Part shown: positions 1 to 7,347 of the stretch, one piece after another
Layout: each line of letters starts with the position of its first letter
How positions within the stretch are numbered: position 1 is the first letter of the stretch
NCBI GenBank assembly: GCA_020354555.1
Contig: CP070648.1
Location: 3,427,353 to 3,473,418, forward strand
Length of the DNA: 46,066 bases
Reading direction: 5' to 3'
Source: Armatimonadota bacterium
GTDB lineage: Bacteria; Armatimonadota; Hebobacteria; GCA-020354555; CP070648
Notes under the pieces: model-generated
What the model was told of the DNA's origin: nothing
Seen by the model: the letters and a program-made list of their open reading frames with translations, nothing else
Database searches by the model: none
Made by a program: the position numbers and the translations under genes

Positions 1-349
1 AAGGGTTACGCACAGGGGCGCCCCAGCCGCGAGCAGCGGCATGGACGTAAGATCAGGTGCGTCGAGCACCTCCCACCTGTGGGCACCGACGGGTGACGCA
101 ACCCGCAGTTCCGCTTCAGCGATGATAGCACAGCGGAGGTGGGAGAGCAAGGCTGGCTGTGAAGCGGCAGCCCCGGTGCAGCGCATCCCCACGGCGCCGA
201 GATAGCGGGCACGACCCGCGAACGCGCTGAAGCCCTTCTCACATCCCCGGTGGATGATCGCACGCAGGCGAACGCGGGCTCGGGGGAGAAACAGCCGGGA
301 ATGCGGGGGTGCGTGACCAGGACTTGCGGAAACCGAATGGATTGACTCA
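1..349. other. leading stretch without a recognisable gene
   Basis: I see no credible gene here. The only long open frame, on the minus strand, is Pro/Arg/Ser-rich with no recognisable motif and reads as a high-GC artefact. The stretch contains several GC-rich inverted segments, so a structured leader for the following transporter gene is possible, but I could not match it to a known RNA class. Confidence 0.5.
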
Positions 350-1621
350 ATGACGGCGGCGGAAGCGAACGGACCGAGAGGCGGGGACGACGAAGCGGGC
401 CATTGGCGGCGGACGCTCTACGGCATGTGGCTCGCGATGTTCTTCGTGTTCCTGGAGTGGACGTTCGCGATGACCTTCCTACCGGTCTTCCTTCAAGAGG
501 ACATCGGCCTCTCCTTCAAGCAGGCGCAATACTGGACCGGCCTGATGATGGCGCTGCCGTCGCTCGCGATGTTCCTCGCGCAGCCGCTGTGGGGGCTGTA
601 CAGCGATCGCCACGGTCGGAAGCGGATCGTCATCATCAGCGTCATCTTCACATCGCTGCTCAGAGCGATGTGGGCGTTCGCGCACACGCCGTGGACGTTA
701 GTCGGGCTTGGGGTGGCGGCGGGAGTACTGGGATCAGGTGTGATTGCAGGGCAGGCCATCGTGGCCTCGGCGGCGCCTCGTCATCGGATGGGGGAGGCGA
801 TGGGGACGCTGCAGACCTCGATGGCGGCGGGGTTCCTCATCGGCCCCGTTGTCGGGCAGGCGTGCGCAGGTCTGATCGGCGCCAGGCCGACGTTTCTGAT
901 TCAGGCGCTGTTCGCATTGATCGGGGCCATCACGGTGTGGCTCGCGGTTCAGGAGAGGTTCGATAGACCCGCGCAGTTGGAGAAGGTCACCGTCCTGGGC
1001 GCGATCACGCGCGATCTGCGGCCGCTCGTCGGCAACCGGCAGTTGCAGGCGCTGTGGGTGATGGCGTTCGTCGTTTTCTTCGGCTTCTCTTCGATGTGGC
1101 CGATCCTGACGTACTTCGTGCAGTTCATCGGCGTGCCGATGAACCGCGTGGCGGCGTACGCTGCGTACATCATGTTTGTCACGGGATCGCTTCAGACCGT
1201 GGCGGCGCCGCTGTTCGGTCGAATGGGCGACCGGATCGGACAGAAGAAGGTGCTCGTCGCGACGACGGCGTTGTGCGGCGCGTTCCTCGTCCCTCACTAT
1301 TTCGTGAAGACATACGCGCAGTTCTTCGTGCTGCGGGTGCTGGCGACGGCGCCCGGCGCGGGAATCAACCCGACAACATCGGCGCTCGTCGCGCGGACGA
1401 TGCCGCGGTCGCGCTACGGCGGAGCCTACGGCGTGCTCGCCAGCGCGCGAGCGCTCGCGGGCTCGGTCGGGCCTCTCGTGGGAGGGACGATGGCGGCATT
1501 CGTCGGCATCCGCTGGGTATTCGTGTGGACCGGGCTGCTGACTATCGTCGCTGCCTTGTGGGCGACTGCTGCGGTGAGGGAGGGCGAGCGCGCGCCGACG
1601 GAAATCACCGCAGCACCGTAA
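350..1621 (+). CDS. MFS transporter (drug-efflux-like)
   Basis: A 423-residue inner-membrane protein of the major facilitator superfamily, probably a proton-driven exporter; the substrate cannot be read from sequence. About twelve hydrophobic segments are visible. The loop between TM2 and TM3 carries the family motif A, GLYSDRHGRKR, near residue 85, and a second copy of the motif, GRMGDRIGQKK, lies near residue 290 in the matching loop of the C-terminal half. The length is usual for the family. The gene stands alone, facing a convergent gene across a hairpin. The ATG start has only a weak ribosome site. Drug-efflux (TetA/Bcr-like) assignment is an inference from the motif spacing; sugar or organic-acid transport is not excluded. 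Confidence 0.85.
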   Translation: MTAAEANGPRGGDDEAGHWRRTLYGMWLAMFFVFLEWTFAMTFLPVFLQEDIGLSFKQAQYWTGLMMALPSLAMFLAQPLWGLYSDRHGRKRIVIISVIFTSLLRAMWAFAHTPWTLVGLGVAAGVLGSGVIAGQAIVASAAPRHRMGEAMGTLQTSMAAGFLIGPVVGQACAGLIGARPTFLIQALFALIGAITVWLAVQERFDRPAQLEKVTVLGAITRDLRPLVGNRQLQALWVMAFVVFFGFSSMWPILTYFVQFIGVPMNRVAAYAAYIMFVTGSLQTVAAPLFGRMGDRIGQKKVLVATTALCGAFLVPHYFVKTYAQFFVLRVLATAPGAGINPTTSALVARTMPRSRYGGAYGVLASARALAGSVGPLVGGTMAAFVGIRWVFVWTGLLTIVAALWATAAVREGERAPTEITAAP

Positions 1622-1653
1622 CTCCCCCCGACCTTCCCGGCCTCCGTAGGAGC

Positions 1654-1685
1654 GCGCGAAGGGAGGTTCGGCCTCCCTTCTCGCG
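1654..1685. terminator. hairpin between convergent genes, probable bidirectional terminator
   Basis: A nine-base-pair stem (GAAGGGAGG with CCTCCCTTC) closes on a TTCGG loop and is extended by a GC-rich lower stem with one bulged base. It lies 32 bases past the stop of the MFS gene and 57 bases past the stop of the convergent stalk-domain gene. There is no long T tract, so the termination role is inferred from position and stability. Confidence 0.55.
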
Positions 1686-1742
1686 ACACAGTGTTCGACT
1701 ACCGCCCGCACTTACCGCCGGGGGGCGCACGCTCTGCGGCTG

Positions 1743-2936
1743 CTAATTGCCCTTAGCTTTGCCGAACCAACCGCTGCCTTGCTTCTGCTTGGCATCTTCC
1801 TTCTTTGCTGGTGTCGGCTTCGGCGCTGGCTTCGGCGCCGACTTCGGCGGGCCAGCGCTCTTCGGCGGCGAAGGCTTCTGGGTTTGCTTCATCCACGGGC
1901 CCTGGCCGCGCCCGGGCTCCGGGCCGCGGCGATCTTGCGTGCGCATCCACGGACCGCTGGCGCGCCCGGGCTCCGGCCCACGCTGGGCGGGGAACCCGAC
2001 GCGCGTTCGCTCGCGTTCGCGCTCTCGCTCCCGTTCGCGTTGAGGCGTCCCGTACACATAGCCGGGCGGGGTCGAGGCGACTCTGAAATCCCGCCACCCC
2101 TTCGGCCCCTTGAGCTTGAGGACACCGCCGTCACGCTGGACCGGAATGCTCATGTGTCGCTCGAAGAGGGTGGACGGCACGTAGACCGCGCCCCCGACGA
2201 CGACCGGCGGCGCCGGTAGGACGATCACCTGCGGGCCGTAGTACACCGTCGTGCTCCCGATGACGAGCGCGATCTCGCGGCCGTTGAAGGTGATGACCGC
2301 GCGGTTGCGCAGGTGATCCCACAGCAACGCGGCGCCGATGAAGTCCGCCGCATCGCGCAGCGGGATGTAGGTCGTACCGTAGTACACAAACGGGGCCGGC
2401 GCGTACACCACAGGCTGCTGGTGGCGCCTATACCCGTGCGCCGGGGCCCACGGGGGCGGGCCGTAGCCATGGATCACCGTCACCACGTATGGTGGCGCGT
2501 ACGGCAGCACCTGGTAGTACCCCCAGCCCGGCGGGCCCTGGAGCAGCACGCGGTTGTAGTCGGGTTCCCAGCGTACGGGAACGTCGAAATAGCGGTCGAA
2601 AACGGTCACCGGAACCAGCATCTGACCGTTCACCACCACCGGAGGCACGGGCAAAGCCACGGGCTGTCCCATGTAATACGCCGTGTGGCTGCCGACTACG
2701 AGGCCAAGCTCGCGGTTGCGGTAGGTGATCGTGGCCCGGTTCTGCAGTGAGTCCCACAGCAAGGCCGCGCCCACGAAGTCCGCCGCGCTCTTCAGAGGCA
2801 CGTAGCTGTACCCCGAATAGACAAAGGGCGCGGCTCCATAGGTGTTGATGACCGTGTAACTGTCTGCTGCAATGCCGGTGGCAGTTATGCCTAGCAAGGC
2901 GACCGCCGCTACTACCCACAGAATGTATCTCGTCAT
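1743..2936 (-). CDS. secreted protein with two copper-amine-oxidase-type stalk domains
   Basis: A 397-residue exported protein. After a signal peptide (MTRYILWVVAAVALLG..., cleavage near AADS) there are two related domains of about 100 residues, near residues 25-135 and 175-285. Each has the pattern FVYxGxxYVPL-[KR]-x-AADFxGAALLWD followed by NRAxIT and a short beta segment, as in the 'copper amine oxidase N-terminal' stalk family often found on cell surfaces. No catalytic oxidase domain follows. The tail is low complexity: five Arg-Glu dipeptides, two copies of a GPEPGR...GPWM repeat, then a Lys/Pro/Ala-rich end that could bind wall polymer. I placed the start at an ATG preceded by GGAGCGGGAG rather than 22 codons upstream, since the upstream piece overlaps a good promoter. 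Function beyond surface location is unknown. Confidence 0.75.
   Translation of the reverse strand: MTRYILWVVAAVALLGITATGIAADSYTVINTYGAAPFVYSGYSYVPLKSAADFVGAALLWDSLQNRATITYRNRELGLVVGSHTAYYMGQPVALPVPPVVVNGQMLVPVTVFDRYFDVPVRWEPDYNRVLLQGPPGWGYYQVLPYAPPYVVTVIHGYGPPPWAPAHGYRRHQQPVVYAPAPFVYYGTTYIPLRDAADFIGAALLWDHLRNRAVITFNGREIALVIGSTTVYYGPQVIVLPAPPVVVGGAVYVPSTLFERHMSIPVQRDGGVLKLKGPKGWRDFRVASTPPGYVYGTPQRERERERERERTRVGFPAQRGPEPGRASGPWMRTQDRRGPEPGRGQGPWMKQTQKPSPPKSAGPPKSAPKPAPKPTPAKKEDAKQKQGSGWFGKAKGN
2006..2041 (-). repeat. Arg-Glu dipeptide repeat in stalk-domain protein
   Basis: Read on the minus strand, five consecutive Arg-Glu dipeptides are encoded with mixed codons (CGC/CGG/CGA with GAA/GAG), so the protein repeat is kept while the DNA repeat is imperfect. 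This argues for selection on the peptide rather than recent slippage. Confidence 0.6.
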
Positions 2937-2973
2937 CTCCCGCTCCTTACCGAGCCCTGACGCTCTACGTATC

Positions 2974-3002
2974 ATTATACTGCTCCTGTGCCTCCCCGTC
3001 AC
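2974..3002 (-). promoter_or_regulatory. sigma70-type promoter for stalk-domain gene
   Basis: On the minus strand a perfect TATAAT (plus positions 2974-2979) is separated by 17 bases from GTGACG (2997-3002), which keeps the TGAC core of the -35 box. The expected transcript start is about 30 bases before the chosen ATG. Confidence 0.6.
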
Positions 3003-3123
3003 TTCGCGCCGCGTCTCCTCTCTCCACCATATTTGACTCCGATCACAGGTCGAATGTTCCGTGTGCCGCTAGCGCAAACGTATATTCCGGACTACGGTCG
3101 CCGGATGCTCGGTGGCCAGGTGG

Positions 3124-3152
3124 TTGATACGTTAGCCGCAGCATAGTATAAT
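3124..3152 (+). promoter_or_regulatory. sigma70-type promoter for M23 peptidase gene
   Basis: TTGATA and a perfect TATAAT are separated by exactly 17 bases. The predicted transcript would have a leader of about 120 bases before the M23 start, including a short GC-rich inverted segment; I did not recognise a riboswitch in it. Confidence 0.7.
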
Positions 3153-3276
3153 CAGGCACGTCATCGCAAGGCGCGGAGACAGCGTCCGAGGGGTTTCGCC
3201 CGACGGGCGCGCTTGCGAACTGTGAACTGCGGCAGGCCTATGCCAGCCGCTGTCATTGCCGAAAACTCAGGCCCCG

Positions 3277-4470
3277 ATGAAAGTTCTGATGTACGCGAGA
3301 CATCGGGTGAAGCGACCCGGCGGACCGGCGCGAGCAGCCGTTGCGGTGCTCGTCGCGATGCTGTGCCAGGCTTCGCTCGTCCTTTCACCCTATCCCACCG
3401 CCGCGGCAACCCCCGGTCAGGACGACCTGATCGCGCGCCAGCAGCAGGTCGAGCGCGAGAAGGAGAAGGTGCGCGCCCGGCTGCGCAGCACCAAATCCAA
3501 GCAGCGGGCCGCGGGCCACGACCTGAAGGTAGTAGAAAGCCGTCTGCGCGCGGTGCGCCGAGAGCTCGTCAGGGCCGACGCCGAGCTGCGCTCGACGCGA
3601 ACCGAGCTTGAGCAGGCGACCCGCAGCCTCGCGGCCGCGGAGGCACGACTCGACAATCACCGCGAGACCGCCTCCGACCGGCTCGTCGCCATTTACGAGA
3701 GCGGCGGCATCGAGTATCTCGAGGTGCTGACGGCAGCCGCCAGCTTCGCCGACTTCGCGAATCGGCTCTACTTGGTGAAGCTGATCGTAGACGAGGATCT
3801 CCGGCTGCTGCGGGCGATGACGGAGGAGCGCGCGCGCATCGCGAGCTATCGGCGCCGCGTCGAGGAGCGGGAACGCAGCGTGGTCATGCTTGAGGCGCGC
3901 GTTGCTCGCAAGCACGACGAGGAGGCCAATCGCCGTCGCCAGAAGGCGCACGTCGTCAGCGACCTCCGGCAGCAGCGCATCTACTGGGAGCGCGCGCTGG
4001 CCCAGATGGAGGCAGACTCCCGCGACATCGCCGCGCAGATCCGCCGCTACCAGCGCACCACCGGCCGCTCCCAGTATTCGACGCCGTGGACCGGCAGCTT
4101 CATGCGCCCCGTGAACGGGTCCATCACCTCCGGCTACGGCTACCGCATGCACCCCATCCTGCGCGTACGCAAGATGCACACCGGGGTGGACATCGCCGCG
4201 GCCGCCGGCACACCGATTCGCGCGGCAGACGCCGGCACCGTGATCTGGAGCGCGTCGCGCGGGGGCTACGGCCTGTGTGTGATTATCGACCACGGCGGGG
4301 GCATGAGCACCGTTTACGGGCACTGCTCGCGGCTGGCGGTCAGAGCGGGCCAGGCAGTCAGCAAGGGCCAGGCCATCGGCAACGTCGGCAGCACCGGCCT
4401 CTCCACCGGCCCCCACCTGCACTTCGAGGTCCGGCGCAACGGAAGCCCGGTTAACCCGCTGTCCTACTAG
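3277..4470 (+). CDS. EnvC-like murein hydrolase / activator, M23 peptidase
   Basis: A 397-residue periplasmic protein that acts on peptidoglycan, either as a zinc endopeptidase or as an activator of amidases. A basic N-terminus and hydrophobic signal segment (about residues 18-40) are followed by a long coiled coil (about 45-245, rich in Arg, Glu and Lys heptads) and a C-terminal M23 (LytM) domain. The domain shows the metal motifs HTGVD and HLHF with the GYGYRMHP entry motif, so the zinc ligands (His and Asp, then the second His of HLH) are intact. That favours real peptidase activity over an EnvC-type degenerate domain. Starts at TTG 21 bases upstream or ATG 12 bases downstream are also possible; none has a strong ribosome site. 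The gene is monocistronic behind its own promoter. Confidence 0.85.
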   Translation: MKVLMYARHRVKRPGGPARAAVAVLVAMLCQASLVLSPYPTAAATPGQDDLIARQQQVEREKEKVRARLRSTKSKQRAAGHDLKVVESRLRAVRRELVRADAELRSTRTELEQATRSLAAAEARLDNHRETASDRLVAIYESGGIEYLEVLTAAASFADFANRLYLVKLIVDEDLRLLRAMTEERARIASYRRRVEERERSVVMLEARVARKHDEEANRRRQKAHVVSDLRQQRIYWERALAQMEADSRDIAAQIRRYQRTTGRSQYSTPWTGSFMRPVNGSITSGYGYRMHPILRVRKMHTGVDIAAAAGTPIRAADAGTVIWSASRGGYGLCVIIDHGGGMSTVYGHCSRLAVRAGQAVSKGQAIGNVGSTGLSTGPHLHFEVRRNGSPVNPLSY

Positions 4471-4554
4471 CCCGCCTCACTTGCCGTCGGGGTCGCAGGG
4501 CTGCGCGGGACGTTCGCGGGCCCCTACGCCCGTGTCGCGCCGCCCGAATCCAGC

Positions 4555-5598
4555 CTACATCCATCCGTGTTCGTAGCCGGTCTCGTACATCGCCACGATG
4601 TTCTCGGGCGGGCTGACCGCCTGGATGTTGTGGCACGGGGCGAGGACGTAGCCTCCGCCGGCGCCGAGGATGCGCAGGTTGTCAAGCACCTCCTGGCGCA
4701 CCTCGTCCACCGAGCCGAAGGCGAGCGTGTACTGATTGTCCATTGCGCCGTGGAACGCGAGCCGGTCGCCGAAGTCGCGCTTGAGCCCTTCACGCTCCAT
4801 CCCCTTGCAGCGCCATTGCACCGGATTGAGGACGTCAATCCCCGCCTCAATGAGGTCGGGCAGAATCTCGCGCGCCGCCCCGTCTGTGTGGTGGAAGACG
4901 TACGCGCCGGCGCTGTGCGCGAGGTCCATCATGCGCTTCATCCGTGGCAGCAGGAACTCGCGGATATGCTCGCGCGACATGAGCAGGCTTTCCTGCGAAC
5001 CGAGGTCCTCGGCGACATACGTGATCATGACCCGCCCCGGTATCTGCTCGTAGATGCGGCGCGTGTTCTCGTAGGCGAGGTCGAACAGCTTGTCAAGGCA
5101 GAAGTGCACGAGGTCCGGGTGCAGGATCAGGTCCATAAACGCCTGCTCCGGGCCGCGCAGATTCTTGTAGGTCAGGAAGGGCTCCGACCCGCCGCCCTTG
5201 ATCGGGTACTCCTCGTTGCCCTTGGTTTGCTCCGCGATGCCGGAGTGATCCCACCAGTCCGGGCTGGGCCAGGCATATTCACGCTCCAACTCCGCCAGGG
5301 TTTCGTACCTCGCCAGCGGATGATGGACGCACTCGCTGTAGACCCCCGTGCCGTAGTCCACGGCTTGAAAGCGGCACCCGAAGATGTCTTCGCCCGGGGG
5401 CGCCTGCGGGCCGACGTAGCGCGGGCCGACGGCGACCGTGCGGTCAATGTGCAGCCGCTGAAACATGTCGTCGCCGCTTGCGCATCCGAGGTGCTTCATC
5501 AGCTTCTCGGTGGCTTCGCCCGTCGCCCAATAATCCATCGGCACGCGGTCCGGCTTCTCCCGCCGCAACACCGCCAGCCAGCGTTCCCTGGGAGTCAT
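4555..5598 (-). CDS. UroD-family (MtaA/CmuA-like) protein, second gene of pair
   Basis: A 347-residue cytoplasmic protein of the uroporphyrinogen decarboxylase fold, in the branch of corrinoid-dependent or uncharacterised methyltransferases rather than heme synthesis. Family features include the MTPRERWLAVLRREKPDRVP start, GLKRDFGDRLAFHGAMDNQ and a terminal glycine-rich strand GGGYVLAPCHNIQ. In zinc-dependent methyltransferases a His-X-Cys pair and a distal Cys bind zinc. Here the first site reads HHTDG, without the Cys, while the distal Cys (APCHN) is present. The ATG start has a good AAGGA site; a TTG four codons upstream would overlap the stop of the preceding gene. It is co-transcribed with its paralogue. 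Substrate unknown. Confidence 0.8.
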   Translation of the reverse strand: MTPRERWLAVLRREKPDRVPMDYWATGEATEKLMKHLGCASGDDMFQRLHIDRTVAVGPRYVGPQAPPGEDIFGCRFQAVDYGTGVYSECVHHPLARYETLAELEREYAWPSPDWWDHSGIAEQTKGNEEYPIKGGGSEPFLTYKNLRGPEQAFMDLILHPDLVHFCLDKLFDLAYENTRRIYEQIPGRVMITYVAEDLGSQESLLMSREHIREFLLPRMKRMMDLAHSAGAYVFHHTDGAAREILPDLIEAGIDVLNPVQWRCKGMEREGLKRDFGDRLAFHGAMDNQYTLAFGSVDEVRQEVLDNLRILGAGGGYVLAPCHNIQAVSPPENIVAMYETGYEHGWM

Positions 5599-5606
5599 GC
5601 TTTCCT

Positions 5607-6791
5607 TCAATTCGATCCCTTCTTTCCGCGATTCGAGATACCGCCGCCGTACTTCGGCGCGAGCTTGTGGAATTCATCGAGTAGCGCCATGAAGTTGTCG
5701 TACTTCGTGCCGTAGGCGATGGACTGGCTGGGGCCGAGAATGAACCCGGGGGTTTGTGCGCCCTTCTCGAGCGCCCGCCGCACGTCCCGGCGTATGTCAT
5801 CGGGCGTGCCCATGACGAGATCCTCCACCGGAATCCCTCCCCACAGGCACAGCCGGTCGCCGAAATCCCGCTTGAGGCCTCCGATATCCATGTCGGGGAT
5901 GGTTTGGATGGACTGGTAGCACTGGATGCCCGCCTCGATGAACATCGGGATCAGCGGGCGGTTGTTGCCGCAGCAGTGCAGCACCGCCTGGTAGCCCAGG
6001 GATCGCGCCCTTTGCACTCGCTCGCGCATGGCCGGAAAGCAGATCTCCCGGAACATCTCCGGCGACACAAACGGGGCCTTCGTCGTGCCCATGTCTTGCT
6101 GGAAAAACACGCCGTCCTGGCCCGGTCGAATGCGGAACTCGTCGTTCGCGTTCTGCACGGCCACTGAGTGCCGCGTCGCCGCCCGCACGACCTCGGGATG
6201 AAGCGCATACTCCAGCAGCCCGCGCTCCCAGCCGCCAAGCAGAACCAGCGCCGTCAGTCCGCCGGAATCGCCGAGGATGTACCGATCATGCCCCAGGTGC
6301 TCGATGACGTAGTCGCACGCCTCGAAAACCGAGGGGTCCGGCGGCTTGGCCTCTACCGGGCCTTCGAATTGCTCGACGGTGTACTCACCATCGCCGGTCG
6401 TCGGATCCTCAACGCACGTGATGTCGTTGGTCAACTCGGACGCCCGCCACACGCGGCCGCGGCGGTCGCGCCAAACGTTGTCCGCGATTTGCTGCGGCGG
6501 ATCCTCCGGCTCCCAGCCTCGCGGCGGGACGACCGGGGCTTCCTTGAAGTCAATCACATCGGCCAACTCTATCTTCCGAAAGAACTCGACCGTGTCTTTC
6601 CTATAGCTCTCGACCACCTCGTCGCGACGGCCCTCCCAGAAGGCGACCTGCGCCTTGATCTTGTCGCGCACGTACGTCTCGCGGCCGATGACGCGCGCGA
6701 TCGTGTCGCAGTCAACGACGTAGAAGCCGAGCGGCACCCGATCCACGGGTTCCAGGTCTATGGCCGCTCGGACTCGTTCCTTACCGGTCAT
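5607..6791 (-). CDS. UroD-family (MtaA/CmuA-like) protein, first gene of pair
   Basis: A 394-residue paralogue of the next gene in the operon, with the same fold: MTGKERVRAAIDLEPVDRVP at the start, GGLKRDFGDRLCLWGGIP in the middle and a C-terminal FILGPSQSI strand. It carries an HCCG motif (QAVLHCCGNN) that fits the His-X-Cys zinc site of MtaA-type methyltransferases, but the distal ligand position is Ser (GPSQS) where the partner has Cys. The start has a GGAG site six bases upstream. Likely a methyltransferase or sugar/corrinoid-associated enzyme. No corrinoid protein is encoded nearby, so the pathway is open. Confidence 0.8.
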   Translation of the reverse strand: MTGKERVRAAIDLEPVDRVPLGFYVVDCDTIARVIGRETYVRDKIKAQVAFWEGRRDEVVESYRKDTVEFFRKIELADVIDFKEAPVVPPRGWEPEDPPQQIADNVWRDRRGRVWRASELTNDITCVEDPTTGDGEYTVEQFEGPVEAKPPDPSVFEACDYVIEHLGHDRYILGDSGGLTALVLLGGWERGLLEYALHPEVVRAATRHSVAVQNANDEFRIRPGQDGVFFQQDMGTTKAPFVSPEMFREICFPAMRERVQRARSLGYQAVLHCCGNNRPLIPMFIEAGIQCYQSIQTIPDMDIGGLKRDFGDRLCLWGGIPVEDLVMGTPDDIRRDVRRALEKGAQTPGFILGPSQSIAYGTKYDNFMALLDEFHKLAPKYGGGISNRGKKGSN

Positions 6792-6937
6792 CTGCTGCTC
6801 CCAATGGCGGTGCAGACGCTCCGCCAGGCGTCGTGCCGTACTCGAATGGCCGGGCTATTGTCTTCCACTCGCGTGCGCCAAAACCCCTTCGGGAAAACGA
6901 AAGGTCCAACCGGGCGGCAGACGACACGAAGGCGCAG

Positions 6938-6980
6938 GGGAGAAAAGACGCGCGGGCCGGCAGCGTGATGCCGGCCCGCG
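6938..6980 (-). terminator. strong intrinsic terminator
   Basis: A perfect 12-base-pair GC-rich stem (CGCGGGCCGGCA with its complement) and a six-base loop are followed, on the minus strand, by CGTCTTTTCT. It would end transcripts of the DUF6785-like gene and anything downstream of it, separating them from the UroD pair. Confidence 0.7.
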
Positions 6981-7105
6981 TTGACGTATGATCGGCCACA
7001 GCCACGGTCAGCGCAGGTGGAGCGGACGGTCAGGCCTTGGAACGGCCGGATTGTCCGCTCCCGGAGGAAGGGGTCAGCCCCACTTCCGGCTCGGCCGCAA
7101 CGTCC

Positions 7106-7270
7106 CTATTTGACCCTCGCCTCGCCCATGGGAGCGTAGATCTGCCGCTTCGCAGCGCACTCGGGCAATGCATAGGACGAAGCAAGGGCCGCTACTGTTC
7201 CGTCGGCTAGCACGAACCATGCCACACAGGTCGCCGGGTCAGCCGGGGGGGGGCGGCGGAACGCCTCCAA
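7106..7270 (-). CDS. possible small ORF or gene remnant
   Basis: An uncertain 54-codon frame starting at TTG. The peptide looks protein-like rather than Arg/Pro shadow, for example CVAWFVLADGTVAAL and KRQIYAPMGEARVK at the end. The same frame stays open upstream through YADATICLEAF and PSPRIYADAT into the end of the DUF6785-like gene, without an ATG, so it may be the 3' part of a degraded gene or have an unusual start. A run of nine G (plus strand, 7245-7253) lies inside it and could hide a frameshift. No family recognised. The rest of the stretch from 6981 to 7347 holds nothing else I can support. Confidence 0.25.
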   Translation of the reverse strand: MEAFRRPPPADPATCVAWFVLADGTVAALASSYALPECAAKRQIYAPMGEARVK

Positions 7271-7347
7271 ACAGATGGTTGCATCGGCGTAGATGCGCGG
7301 ACTGGGGCCGAAACGACGCTTCGGACGCTGTCTAAAACTTCCGTTCG

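Noticed and set aside
1-349. possible structured leader (T-box-like) before the MFS gene
   Set aside because: GC-rich stems occur, but no antiterminator sequence of the T-box type and no terminator with T tract was found.
3385-4422. 345-codon minus-strand frame over the M23 gene
   Set aside because: Antisense to the LytM zinc motifs; composition is Ala/Val/Asp/His shadow of a coiled-coil gene.
4567-5715. 382-codon plus-strand frame over the UroD pair
   Set aside because: Antisense to conserved UroD motifs; composition Val/Arg/Leu-rich without domain.
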